Shown piece by piece: positions 12,667 to 25,663 of a stretch of 64,000 nt of DNA. The position numbers were made by a program, and so were the translations under genes. The notes under the pieces are model-generated. The model ran no database searches. It saw only the letters and a program-made list of their open reading frames with translations, and was not told the DNA's origin. Numbering within the stretch: the first letter of the stretch is position 1; every line of letters begins with the position of its first letter. Origin of the DNA: Cercophora sp. LCS_1 (Eukaryota > Ascomycota > Sordariomycetes > Sordariales > Lasiosphaeriaceae); contig JAPZLL010000045.1 of the NCBI GenBank assembly GCA_036250225.1, positions 222,328 to 286,327 of the forward strand, read 5' to 3'.

Positions 12667-13785
12667 CTATAAGGCCTCGCCTCCGAGCAACTGTGAAGCC
12701 CTCTCGCGGCAGGCAGCTGGTGTGAAGCCGGTCCCAACCTTGTTGGCGACGATGCGCCACTTTTCGTTTTCGTAATCCTGAAGTGCTGTTCGAAGTTTTT
12801 GGTCCTGCAATCAGAACGCTCTTGGTCAGCACAAAAACTCTCAATCAGCCTCGAAGCTAGCATCGAACGAGTCCTGCTCGGCTGCTGACTTGGACGAGAG
12901 ACCTACCGTTTCGTCTGTCCATTGTGTTGTCTTTGCCTTGAGCTTCGTGCAGTACCGCACTTGAAGGGTTCCACTTGTTCTCCCTGGGAAGAAATCGGCA
13001 ATTTGCTTCCACGTTAAACTTTTGTTTTCTTTGAGGTCGATAAGTAGCTGGTCGTCCTCTGGCGTAAATTTTAACTTGGGGCCCCTTGGTCTTGGAGCTG
13101 GGGGTGGCATGCCGGCCTGCCCAACCACGCTGGGAGCACCTCCGCCTCCGCCTCCGCCCCCGTCGCCGTCACGTCGCATCATCTTGGATGGTGGCCCTTG
13201 ATCTGGTAATCGATGGTGGTGATGTGTTGGGGCCGTGGTAGCTTGGCCGTAGGCTCCCCCCATCGGTGTCTGCTGCATCGAATCCAAGTCGCTGCCCTCC
13301 AACTCGGGCATACCAGGGACAAGGTCGAGGTCATCAGGTCTTTGTCGCTTTACTCCCGCTGTAGACCCATGGGTTTGGGTTAGAGAAGGGTACAGGGGCG
13401 CAACGACGGCATGGGGCGAGGGACCGGCAGCGCCGAAGTGTGGCGGTCCCGGGTGACCCAGGTGTCGTGCCCCCGGATGCCCGCCCATGTGGGTTGGATC
13501 CGTGAGAATCGGGTGAGGATGGTGAGCCGTCGTGTAGTGCTGCGACAGGCCGTGGTGGGACTGGTGGCCCGACTGCTCGTGTAGAGGCGCCGGGCCGCCA
13601 TGCTGAAGCGAGGCTCGGTGGTGGTGGGCATCATAGGCGTGCGGAGCTTGGCTCTGCTCGCTCGTATGCGGCTCCTGTGGTGAGTAGTCGACATTGTAGT
13701 CTGGTGCTACACGGTAGTTGCCCGCCAGTGTGCCTCCGATACATGGGTTCCGCCAGAGCGAACCGCTCTGGCTGGTCGCCGGGCT
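12667..13785 (-). CDS. two-repeat Myb/SANT DNA-binding protein (5' end unresolved)
   Basis: Two exons are clear: 12907-13785 (phase 0 both ends) and 12667-12804. The intron has a GTAGGT donor and a TTGCAG acceptor, joining TQWTDET to DQKLRTALQDY. The C-terminal ~100 residues form two SANT/Myb repeats: KFTPEDDQLLIDLKE...WKQIADFFPGRT, then WTDETDQKLRTAL...WRIVANKVG. A His/Pro-rich low-complexity region and a Gly run precede them, as in fungal regulators. The frame continues upstream of the only in-frame ATG (13486-13488) to an apparent acceptor at 13786-13788. A coding-like segment in another frame at about 13830-14000 may be an earlier exon, but I could not fix the start. It is probably a nuclear transcription factor; targets are unknown. 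Confidence 0.8.
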
Positions 13786-16700
13786 CTGAATGGAAAGAAT
13801 TTGGTAAAACTGAGCCCCGCGGGGCTACGTCGGGAGTGGTTGCGGCGTGCTGCCCGGTTCGAGGCCAGCCCGGAGTCCTGAATATTGATAATGGGAATCG
13901 TTGTTGCTTTGCGATGGAGCAGTGCCAATGCGCGCGAGGGGGCAGGGCACATGAGATTTTGGATCGATGCGTCCCGGTGGTGATGAGAGGAATATGCTGT
14001 CGGAATGGCGGTGGTGTTGGATGGGTTGCCTTACACAAGGCGAAGAAAGGTCCCCTAAAAGGCTGGGCGGGCAACGTCAGGAACCCTAGTGGATCCTTCT
14101 CAGCAGCTCATCGCTGTCCCATGCGTCTGTCTCTCAGTCGTTTTTCTCGGTCGAATGCTGGAACTCGTGAACGGCTCGAAGGTGGGATGACCGTCAAGTC
14201 GTCTCTTTGCTCTGTTTGCCCCTGCCCAGGTCTTCTACGTGAATGCAAGCAAGAACCAAGTGTCTTAGAGGAGGGCGTATGTGGACAGGTGACGCATTAT
14301 ATCGTCTGATCTTCGCTATAGTGTGGAAGAACAAGGGAACGGGGGGGCTCCAGAGGTTGGGAAGGGAGTAGGTTTATTACTCCTGTGTCTCTTTTCCATC
14401 CAAGTTAAAGCACATAAGCGATTTGCCATGTGCGAGACGAAGATTGTTCCTGAGAGGTGTGGAGCTCAAGTAACCTTGTCCAACGATGACGGTAGCATAA
14501 TTTGAGGATCTTATGCCATGGTCTGGCTGCCGGATATAGAAACAGGACCCCGGCGTCAGGTAATGATGCATCGAGGGGGCATGACTGCCAGCAACCAGAT
14601 TGAGGGCCGGGGTAGCTGGCAGAACAAATTGTCAAATTCGAGAACCCCGGGCAGGTTAACCCAAAGGGGAGACAGGGCAGGGCAGATGATCTAGAGTGGG
14701 TGAGGCCTGGAAAACGCATGGAAGGATGCAAAACATCAGGCCGGATGGAGAATAAAATGTGAAACAAGCCCTACCATGCAGCTGGATAGCAGCATGACAG
14801 CAAGCGAATGATGGGGTGCTGCGGATGCTATGGCCACGCCGGCAGGAAGACGCTGGCCCGCGAGAAAAAGCCGACAACGGGTGCTGACCTCGAGAAAGGA
14901 GAGGAGAGGGGGGCAAGGAACGCGAAAAGACGGGAGCCTGGCAGCCATGGTCTTGTTGGCACAGTTGCCGCGAGGACCCGAGAAATCCAGATTGTGACAG
15001 GGGAGATGACAGAGCACCCAGTCTAAGTGCTTGCAGAAGGGCGGCAGGTACCTGATCAGTCGGTGACCACTAGCAGGTACCTGGGGGGCGAAGGAAGCAA
15101 CGCGGTACGACAACGCGTTGGGTTACATTAGAATAGTGGAATGCCGTGGGTGGCGAGCGGAGAGGTGCTGGGATGGGGGTGTGCGGTCCAGTCCTGTCTG
15201 AAAGAGGACTCATATCGAGCAGGGAGGGCTATATCAGACGAGCGAAAGCGATCGATGCCCTGGCACGCCATAGGGCATCGGAAAAAGTGAACTGGGGACT
15301 GCTGCTGTGATTAGCTACCAGGCTACCAAATGGGGAAAATAACGGTTGAACGGCCAGGGCACTGCTGGGGGTTCGGCAAGGGAGCTCGTGGTGTTGTGTC
15401 CGTCACAACCTAGCCGTAACCTTCCTTTTGTTCACGCTAGCTGCCATTGGACTCGAGGTTCCCGGACCGAAGCAGAACAGAGAGTGAGTGCAGAGCTCTG
15501 TTCAGCCACAGAATTCCTGAGGAGTTAAAGCCAAGCACAGGCTCCACTTGGGACCTGCGATAGTGCAACGGCGTGTGTGGCAGGGCGCTGCCGTTGGGGA
15601 GGTGAGAGGCGTGTCTGGTACCGGAGCCGTTGACCCCCGGCCCATCCGCTCTGTGCAGGGCCTCAGAGGGCTTGTGAGAGCCTTTTTCATTTGGGTCCCG
15701 GGCTGCGTAGAGTTAGCTGTGCTCAACGTCAGTTGCAGGGCCAGAGCGCGGGTGAAGCTTCCTGGTGGGTTCTCTCGTAGACCGGTGTCAATTTCATCTG
15801 ATCATCCGTCGCGACGGGCAGACGGCATAGAGACACTGGCGTAACCAGGCAGCTCAGCGGATGGACCGCCAGATTACCGCGCCGCCACCACCCATTCATC
15901 CCATTCACAGCACCGTGGGAGGACGAGCGGGAGGGGTGTGCGACAGCCCCGTGGCCCATGGGTTGGGGCGATCGAGAGAGCGTGGTAGCGTGGCTTGCCA
16001 TGGGGCTCATCTCGTTGACCCCAATATTGCGTTGCTCAATGCTGGCGGGGACTTTCTCGTCGAGGTTGCTCCTGACCATTTGGTGGTGCGGTAGGCAGCA
16101 GACGGGCGGCATCCAAGAGCCCGGCGATGCCGCATCGAAGTGGCTCGGGGACCATGATGAGACAGCGGAACACAGACAGCGGCGTCCGAGTGGCCACGAG
16201 GGGCACGATGGCAGATGGTGGGAGACGGTGCGGACAGGGCTTGGCAACAAAGCGCGAGGAGTCATGAGCGGAGCAAGGGGTCAACCTGGAGGCTGTAGCC
16301 AAGACGCGCATGAAGGAAACGTGTTTCAATCGAACCTTGCAATTAAAGGGCGTGTTATGCTCCCGCGAAAGACGACATGAAGGTGATTTCGGGTTCTAGA
16401 AGATCGCAGATTGCTTCTAGGTCGAAGCTGAACAGCTCAGGCTCGCCGAGCTGAAGAACTGGTACCCGGTCATCCATGACGTGCGCAGTGCCTGAGCGTC
16501 CATGACTTGCAGGAGAAACCAACCCGCTGGGAGAGAGGTGTGTGCGCTTCCAACGTGCTTGATGAAGAGATTGCAGTCAACCGACAGTGCGTCCACAAGC
16601 AGGAACTGGTGGGTTGGTGGGTTCGTGGGCGGGAGGATGATCGAAGTGCGTAAGTAGGTCACTCCTGCCTTCCCTGGGCTTATCACCGCACTCCTGGGTT

Positions 16701-18486
16701 CCAGGAAGGCGGAGAGGATTTTCCATCTGCGCCTGCCGGATTCAATTTTCTACACCACTTCATAAGTGCCTTGACAATTCCGAATAATTGGGCCTGCCCC
16801 GAGCGACTGAGAAGGATCAAGCCGCGGCCCACGACGAAAAGGAGCATGCCTCGCCCTTTCCGCAGGTCGCGTGCGCGCTCGTCTTACCCTCGCAGCTGCT
16901 TGGCATGTTGGGCAAAACTGCGTTGGAAACGACCCCTTGGCAGCCCCACGACGCCCAAGTATTGGGACGACGTTGAGGTTAGGTGATGAGGCTGATCGTG
17001 CAACCCTCGTCTCCCCCTGGTGGGCGAGATATGCGGGGCCGTTGGCCAGTTCGTGCTCCGGCGAAAATACTCACAGCGATGAGTGCACGGCGCTGGGGAA
17101 CATCCAGTAAACAGATCCATCACCGTATTTCCGGCGCTGAGGCATTCTCTCTGGCTTCTGAATTTCTTCCTCGAGCGCTCCTCACCGCGCACCTGATCGC
17201 TCAGTGCTACGCTTCGACGATCGGCCCAGCTTCCGAGGCTCCTGATCCGCGTTTGAGTCGGGCCAGGGAGGGGAGCGGGCACCCCGGATTGAGCTTGCCG
17301 CGCTGCAGTGGAGGGCGAAGCAAGACAGACAGGGTCGGCCCTGCCTTGCCTTGCCTTGTCTTGGTGCGGGCTCAGCGAAGAACTTACGACAAACCCTGGT
17401 CTTGTCCTGCATCAACACCCTTCAGTGGTCGGGGACCTGAAAAAAGACAGCAAATTTTCCGGTCGCATGCAGTTCGCGAGAAGGAATGGCGAGATGAATA
17501 CCATGTCACCACCAGAAAACATTTGCTGGTCGATAGCTCAGACCACTGGACATTTTGATCGTCAGCAATGCCTGGCCCGGGAACTCGGAAGGCGGGGACA
17601 CAGGAAGGGCAGATGGCCAAGGATCCCGCGATCTAGTTGAAGCATCGTCGGCTTCTTGTCCATAACCATTGCCTGTGTACCGACCACCTCCCTACAAGTA
17701 CTCCCTTGCGCAATACCTCCAGACGACTGAGCCCGATCTGCACTTGAGTTCGCCTTGAAGCACCCGTTTCCACGACCAATCACGAGCCGCAAATTCACTC
17801 AGCCCCTCGTAGGCTCTCGTGTCACTTTCCCACGTCAACGACAGCGGCGCATGAACGCATTGCATGCAATCTCTTGAGATCGCCATTGCGAGCTGCTGAT
17901 TCAGAACTGACGTAGCTCGGCTCTCGCTCGGCTCGTACCGTCTGACCAGACACCGGTCTCTTTTTGAGGCTCGGTTTCCGTCTCGTTGGCGTTCCCGTGT
18001 CCGATCGTCCTCGTCCCGCACCCTTGCAGCATCCCACGCCCTCTTGCAGCAGCCACAAAGATTCTGCTTGTGAGGTGCTTGGTGTGGTGTGATTAACAAA
18101 TCTTGTCTTGATATTGACCCATCCAGAGCAAGATCACAGACTGCAAAACTAGATGACATGCAAACTTCCACCCGGTATGGATTATCCTTACAACAAATGC
18201 CTATAGCCTTTTTTTTTTATATAAAATACACACTTTAACACAGGCTGCGTCAGAAGCGCAGCAAATCCAAAACCTGCCCATACACTCCTCGCGGAAACCA
18301 CGAACCAGAGCCCTGGGGAGCAGATCAAACAGTCTGCAAGCTCCCGAATGCGAACACGCTCATCGTCCGATGCTTAAACCTCGCTAACCACCCGAAGTCC
18401 GTTTCTGTCACACCCGCTTCATCCCGGCGTTTCCCCATTTTGACCTTACCCGCACAACATGTTTCCACCCTCTTCGCCCAGGCCGC
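13786..18486. other. 4.7 kb upstream tract of the Myb gene, few features
   Basis: The first ~250 bp (13786-14040) include a probable missing 5' exon of the Myb gene: a minus-strand run reading RHSDSIFLSSPPGRIDPKSH and continuing with Ser/Gln/Tyr-rich residues. Beyond that I find no gene. The rest is GC-balanced, with short ORFs on all frames and a CCTTG pentamer run at 17343-17363. Bases 18100-18486 are the 3' flank of prp8, including a T9 run near 18210. Long upstream regions of this kind are common for developmental regulators, but no function can be shown here. Confidence 0.4.
17343..17363. repeat. short CCTTG tandem repeat
   Basis: About four near-perfect copies of CCTTG (last copy TCTTG) form a small microsatellite in the noncoding tract. 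No function is implied. Confidence 0.7.
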
Positions 18487-21400
18487 CTAGGCAAAATTGT
18501 CCTGCCTATCGACCCAGATATCTTCCAGCTCATTGAAGCTAGAGAAATGAATAGGCCGGTGTTGGTCGCTGTAGAAGGGCAAGGGCGTGTCCAACTTGAC
18601 GTGGATCGACTTTTTCTCCAGCCCGCCGAAAGCACTGCCCATAAAGCTGTAGTTCCACCTGCCGTTCTCGGGCACCAGGAAGAAACCCCTGAACTTGTCA
18701 CTGAGAAGCAATTGACGCTTCTCGCCCATTGTGGTCGTAAAACCTTGTGGCTGGTCGCTTCCGACGTCCTTGTTTTCCGCACCCCACTTGTAGCCCTGGG
18801 GAGTGAGAGCCCAAGCAGAAAGGGAGACGCTGCCTGGAGTAAACGACACGGCAACCGTGAGCGTGTTCTCCTTGCTCCAGGTAGGGTGGGCATCGAGAAG
18901 CCTGGCGTGGTCCGTGACGTCCATGGCCGACATATACGGCAGCTCGTTACCAGACATGGTGTGGATGATGCCCAGAGGTTCCAGGTCCTTGAGAAGCTCG
19001 TGTTGAGGGAGCTGTTGGGGCAGCTGGACGTTTCGCAACCCACCAATCTGGGGGACCATGACGATGCACCTGACCTCCTTAACTTGATTATTGTCTGCAG
19101 GTGAGGCTCCGTACAGATAACCGGCAACTTGCACACGGAGGTCGGCGACGGTAATGAACCGTTTGAGAAGGTTCTTGGGCATGACATATGTGATGTCGTC
19201 GGCATCGTTGTCCACGGGGGCGACATACATGTTGTTGGATCTTGTGCGCAAGTTCGAGGTGGCGATGGCCCTGGTTCGCCACTCAGTCTTAGATGCGAAA
19301 GTCTGTTGCTCAAACTGAGAGGTTGTCGTGACGATGATCTCCTCGCCATGGACGTTTTGTGTCTTTGTGGTGACCGCCGTGAGCTGCTGCTGCTCTTGCT
19401 GCTGCTTCTCGATCTCGGCGGCTTGCTGTCGTTGCATGGATGGCGCAGAGATCTCCATACCTAAGATGATGTCCCGCACCTCACTGCTAGTCAAGCTAGA
19501 CACATTAACGTTGTTTTTCTTGCCGTAGTCGTTCAAGATCAAGTCGCGGAGCTGCGTTTCGACCTTGATCCAATCTTCGTCCGACAGACTTGGCCAAATG
19601 TGATGGTCTTGTGTGATGACAGTCTTGTCAGGACGGAGGATTAGTTTGGTCTTATCCTGGTTGACGTGTAAAGCACGAAGAATCATGATGAGGCGCGAGA
19701 ACGCTGTGTAAGACGAGATTGTCTTGAGCCACTCATCGTAGAGATTGAACAAAACCATCTGAGGCTCGGTGGCGCGCAAGATCATATCGCCTAACTTCTC
19801 AACCTTCATTGCCGCTTGGAAGGGAAGCTGCAGTTCCGAAGCCCGAATGGAGATGTTGGGGAAATCGAGAAGGTTGACTTCAAGTGGGTCGAGCAATCCC
19901 TTGCGGGTAACAATGAGCTGCTTTGGCTGTTCCTCGACTGGAAGTGATCGAATGAGCGCGACAACTTCTTCTGCCGTCTTCCACTTCGCGAGCTGTCCAA
20001 GACGTTTTTGTCCAGCCCAAACACTCGTGTGGATGATCTTCAAAAAGAGCTGACCAGTCCGAGGGTTGAAGATGAAGATAGCGCCATTGATAGGCTTGGT
20101 GGTCAGATTGCCTTCAAATGTCTTGTGAATGGTCACGCGATAGACATTCGTATCGTCAATGAACAACTGCGTCTGATTGCTGAACAGCTCAGAATAGTTC
20201 TGTGAGTTCAGAAACTCTTGATTGCTCTCAGAGGCGTATAGCTGAAGACCCTTGCGGATACGCTCGCGCAAGACGTACAGAGCTGGATTGGCCTTCATGA
20301 TCTTTGACATCGCCTGCTGAATGAGCAATTTCAGACCTGGGAAATATTGCCCGTATGCAGAGTAAAGATTGTAGGCCAGATCGATACCGATCATAAGACC
20401 TGTCGGAGATGGATACAGACTCATGCTGTCGGTGGTGTAGTCGAGATATTTGGCCCTCACATATCTTTCGATGTCGTGAGAGTCGTAATCACCGTATCGC
20501 AACTGCACATCAATCCAGAACTTGTTGGTTGTTGTGGATTCAATAACGTCTTTGGTGTCGAAAAGAAGAGATGGCCGAGTTACGTTCCACTTGTGGCTTG
20601 CGAACAGCTGGATATCGGCGCAGGAGCTGTTCATCTTGTACGACTTTCTGGGATGGATCGTCTCCTTCTGGACCGACTCGATACTCAGTGCTTCCAGTTC
20701 TTGATCGAAGACCTGGCACAGATCCATGACGACCGACTCGTGGATCTTCTGCCACAAATGGGCTCTGAAGATCTGAATCAGGGAAATCTTGAGCGTTGGG
20801 ATTTTGCCGTGCAGGAAAATGCCCGTAAGGTCCAGCTGCACCTGGAAACCGACGTAAACGTTCGCTCTATGATTGCAAAGTTAGCAAATTGGCAGGAGAG
20901 AGATGGGCAATGGGGGCCGAATACCTGTTGATCGTTGGTGACCACCACAGAGTGAAGCGACGGTTGGGGATCTGGTTCAAACCAGATCTTTGGGCGTTGG
21001 TCAGTTTCTTGAATTTCATCGACTCTTCAAAACCGCTGGCTTTCTCCCAGAAAAGACCCTCCCACGACGGGAAGCCGGTGGCCTTGAAAAGAGTGTGCTC
21101 TAAGATAATTTCCACGCCGCCTAGGGCTTGGATGACGTCGGTGCGGTAGGCATTGAGATTCCACAGCTTGCCATCGTGTCGTTGACTTGTCCACCAGAAG
21201 GGATTGCTCTTCATCAGCTGGTAAATCTTGAACTCGGCGCGGGCACGGAAGCCCTTGTCGAAGCTTAGGGTGCTGCGGTCTTTCTGGAACAGGGTGTTGA
21301 TGCGAGGCAAGCCTCTGTCCCAGCTATCCTCCAAGTCCTCCAGGGTGAGCCTCCTGTTCTGCTGGTTGGCCTCGAGTCGCTTCTGAGAGTATTCTGTCCA

Positions 21401-24400
21401 GACTCGCTGAGAGTCAATGAACTCGGCCTCCCATGGGATAATGTAGCGGAAGATGTTGGGGATGAGCGTTTCTTCATCATGAGACATTCCCGCACGGAAA
21501 TGAGTGACGCCCAGATCGGTTTGCTTGTACCATCGCTTGTCGCTGGCCGGGATCAAGATGTGTGAACCGGATATCATTCCCAAACCGCCCAGCTCCTTGG
21601 GCGTGTAGAAGACTGCGGGGGGGAAACGGGAAGGCATCTTGGAGTTCAGGCCAATCTTGACGCGGGTCTGAATCTTTGTCTCACACTTAACGATGGTGTC
21701 CAACAAGTTGACAGTTGAAACAGCAGCCTCGCGGTAGTAAGTAAAGAGGGCAATTAGAGCGGTGTTCCACTTGTTGGCGATTTTGGTGAATGTAGTCGAG
21801 CCAGATGACATCAGAATCTGGCGGATCCGATTGTTGAACTTTTGTATGTCCTCCTCGGTGACCTGAAGGAAGGCATGCGCCGTGCGCTCCTTGGTCGTGT
21901 TGTCCACAAGCGACCAGACACTGTCCTTTACCGGGAACTCGTCATTCTGGTTGCGAATCTTGGGCAGAATACGGACTTCAAATCCACACATAGAGAACAA
22001 AAGGTTGGGATTGTCTCGACTGTAGACACTGGCGAATGTGTCTTCCCACTCGACTGTCGTGACTGATCTGGGGAGGCGGTTCTTCAGGTCCCAAAACACG
22101 GCTCTTCCGAGGTTGACGTCGTGTCTCATGAGTCGCATGCGCGAGTCCCTCGGCCAGCATTTTTTGCTCTTGTACCCGATGACATTCTCGAAGTTGGGAT
22201 CAGGTTGCTCGGTGAGGAAGCGTTGGATCAGATCTCGCGATTCGTCGGCCGTGAAGCGCAAGAATACCCAGATCTTGTCAATGTACCTGGTGTACAGCCG
22301 AATGGGATGCCTTGTCTCAGTCTCACGGTCACGGAACTGAAGAAAGTCGTTGGGGCTCTGCGGGGGTCCGGCAATCTCACTTGCTCGCTGCGGGCCGAGA
22401 AGCAACAAGTCGAGGATGAGACCGTAGTACTGGAAGACGAACGCAGAAAACTGCAAACCACGGATCATGCCGTAGCTGTTGACATGGTTCATGTCTTTGT
22501 ACGTGAGGGTCACATTGTTCTTCGCCGTGATGTAGTCCGCCAGATTGTGGTCCATGATCAGCCTCAAGAGCGAGTTCAAGAGGGTGAGCTCAATCTTCTC
22601 GTAGACCTTGGAGAGCTGTGTCTCAATCATGACGTTGCACTCACCGTCGGCCGTCTCCCAAACCCGATCAAGGTTATTGATGCCCTGAGCCCACTTATAC
22701 ACCAGCAGAGGAGGGACCTCGGAATCTGAGGGCTTGATCCAGGCAGGGAACAGGTGGCGTTGGTCCGCCTGGTACCAGAGATATTGATCCAGATAAGCAT
22801 CGCTGATCTTCTCAATAGGCTCAATGTCGTAGACCGGATTGATCGTGCTGTAATTGTCATTCATGTCAATGCCCACTTCTTTGAAGGCACGTTGGGTGAG
22901 CAGGAAACGCTTGATGCGTTCCAGTGTTGTCCCGGGGCTGTCATACGCCTGTTCGATCAGGGCCAACTCCTCGCGCTGACTCTGATTGAGTCGCCCCTTT
23001 GTCGAGTATGCCTCGCGGAGGCGCTCGAGAGCCAGGATGAGAATCTTGGTGTCGTGCTTGTAAGAAACACTGGGAAAGGGAATGGGGGAAAATTTGCGCG
23101 ATTCGAGCCAGTGGACAGTGGTGGTGTAAATGGCGACAGCTTCCTCAGAGGAGACATAGGGGCCATCCTTCATGTGGTTGTGTTGCCTTTCCTGCTCAGC
23201 CTTCAACCACAATCTCGTGAGGCGGCCGACGTTCTTCTTGGCAACCGTTTTATCAACAGTAGCACCTCTCCTGATGCGCTCGCGATTGTAGTGCGCAACC
23301 GAGATCCACCAGTCAGCCTTAGACTTGACATAGCGCAGGATGATGTTTTCGATCGCGGCAGGCAGACCAGGGACCTTCCACGGGATGTTGCTCTTCCAAC
23401 ATCTCCAGGCTTCGGAAAGATGCTGGAGAACCGTGTTCACCTTGTTCTGTTTGATCCCCTCAGGCATCATGTCCATCAGATCCGCCATAACCGAGGCCCG
23501 AAGCTCGAGATCAAAATGGGATTCGACTCGCTGCTTTGTAACCGTCTTGGCCACGCCCTTGCTGTGGCGACCCTCAAACTGGCGCGACAAGAGGTTTCCG
23601 AGCCAGCGCTCAAGCAATGGGATAATGCCCCGCATGAAGAACAGCCAGACCCTCCACGCAGGTGCCCAAAAGCCACAGCCGGGGCCTTTACCCACAGGAC
23701 CAGCGTTGAACCGGTAATAGATCAGATGTTTGAGGTCCTTGCAAGAACGAATTTGATGCATCAGCTTGTACTTGTATCGGTACATACCCGTCAGCTGTCC
23801 GACATGGTTGAAGGCGTACAAAATGCCGTCAGCAAGTTGAAACGCGTCGATATTCCCGAGCCGGTATTGAACCTGGGCGTCAACAATGAGCTTGGTTAAC
23901 CGAAGGATTTCTCTCATCAGATGGAACGCATTTCCAAATCTAGACTTCTTGCGTTCTTTTGTGGTCAGGGTCTTGACGGGCTTCAAGTTGAAATTGTAAT
24001 CGAGATGGAGGTATGTGAGGTTTTTGCGGTGGATCAACAAGTTGAGCATGTTGAATCCCTGACGGCAGACTTGCAAACCAGCCTCGACCCAGTCGATTGT
24101 TGTTTGCTGAAAGAACTTTGTTTGTTTGAGCGTCCTGAGGAGATTCTGTTTCTGGAGAGCCTTTGGCCTCTTCTTATGGAGCTCGTTGAGGACATACGTC
24201 TTCAAGAGCTTCTGATATGATACTCTCACCTTGACCGGCTGTTTGGGTGGACAGTGCGCGAGGTACCAATGCTTGACAAGAGGGACATCTTGGGCTCGTA
24301 CCATGCGGCCCGAACGACGGTCGAAGGGGAACGGCGCCCACCACAGCTCGATTGCAGACGCGGTTTCATCCGTGTAGAGTTCCTCGTCAGCCAAGAATGG

Positions 24401-25663
24401 CTCAACACCTGCTGGTAGCTCAAATGCTTCCTCCTCGGACTCTTCAATGTTGCCCTTCCCGAACAGTTCATCCTCGTGGCTCAACGTGAGATTCTTCGGG
24501 GCAACTGACCGGGACGAAATCGGGTTGATACTAGTGTCGAAGTAAAAAGCAGGCAGGTTGATATCCTCGGTGCGAGTATAGACGACCTGTGGGTGAGAGT
24601 GCCAAGCGAGATGGACGCTGCGAGGCAAAGCATTATAAAGGTAGGGGTAAGAGACACGGCACTCTGTCCGAATAGGATTTCTGAAGATGATGCGATCCAT
24701 GGCGTTGAACTCCCCGAAGTCTTCGTCATTTGGATCGATGTCCTTGTAAAGGGGCTCGAAACGGGGCCCACCAGGGAGCGCAACATTCAAGGCCTTCGCC
24801 GTCAAGAAACTCTTCAGCTCGAAAAGGTAGAAGTGATTCTTGTCAACAATATCGGAGACCAGAGGCCGACTGAGGCGGAACAGGCTTGCCATTTGTGGGA
24901 GAGTAAGGTTCCACTTCTTATAACTTGGGCCGTTGACGTGCGATGTGTCGAGAAGTGGCTGATGGTCATAAAACCATTCAAATACCGCCGCCTCTTCCTC
25001 TTCGTCAAGCTCCATCTGGATCGGCTCTAGCGGTTCGACATCCTCGAGGTTTTCCGACCAAGAAAGGGGAGGCTCTTCGTCGTCGAAAGGCGGGAATCGC
25101 ATGCGCTTGAACAATCTTCGGTCGCTCTTCTCTTTCCGCATTACGGTCCACATTGTTGCCCATTGCGCAAAGAAGACAGGCTCAATTACCCTGGGTATCT
25201 CGTTGACGAGGGTTAGGCAACCGTTGACGTGGTAAAGAACCTTCACCTCTCTGGCAGACTCCCATGGCATCGGCATGTTCTCCAGCAGCTTCATTACTGC
25301 GTGGGGCATGAACTTCAACGCGCCGAGATAACTGCGCTTGTCACTGGTATATTTCTTTTGGGAAACATCGCCAATGTCCTTCACGATCTTGCGCAAGTGC
25401 TCAGGCGGCATGTCGGCCTTCTCGGTCTCCACGAACCCCCCCTTTCGTTTCTCCCCGAAGCGGTTTCGTTGCGTGCGCAGCCATTCCTTCTTCTTCTGCG
25501 CAAATTTCGCAATATGGGGATCGGTCGGCGGCCGGTAGCCAGGAGGCGGAGGTGCCGGGACGGGAGGCGGAGGGGGGAGGGATGAGGGAGGGCCGGGCGG
25601 AGGAGGCGGCGGCGGGGGAGGGCCCCATCCCGGGGGCGGCGGCGGTGGTGTGAAGGACGACAT
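18487..25663 (-). CDS. prp8: pre-mRNA-splicing factor Prp8 (U5 snRNP core)
   Basis: Exons are 20925-25663 and 18487-20866. One 58 bp intron has GTATTC, a TGCTAAC branch and a CATAG acceptor; AG|A restores phase (INR|ANVYVGF). The product is about 2372 residues, the normal Prp8 length. After a proline-run N-terminus (about residues 1-45) the whole protein is collinear with the family: a PRO8NT/central block, reverse-transcriptase-like and endonuclease-like core, RNase H-like region, and a C-terminal Jab1/MPN domain (start YVMPKNLLKRFI). Prp8 scaffolds the spliceosome catalytic centre and contacts U5/U6 snRNA and Brr2. No intein interrupts it, although Prp8 is a common intein host in fungi. It shares an 870 bp divergent promoter with nip1. 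Confidence 0.98.

Noticed and set aside
13631..14074. Minus-strand 147-residue frame overlapping the 5' part of the Myb gene
   Set aside because: It begins at a non-ATG codon and runs through sequence better explained by two exons in other frames that continue the Myb protein.
18487..25663. Possible intein within Prp8
   Set aside because: Prp8 is a frequent intein site in fungi, so I looked for an insertion. The protein is collinear and of normal length with no intein splice motifs.
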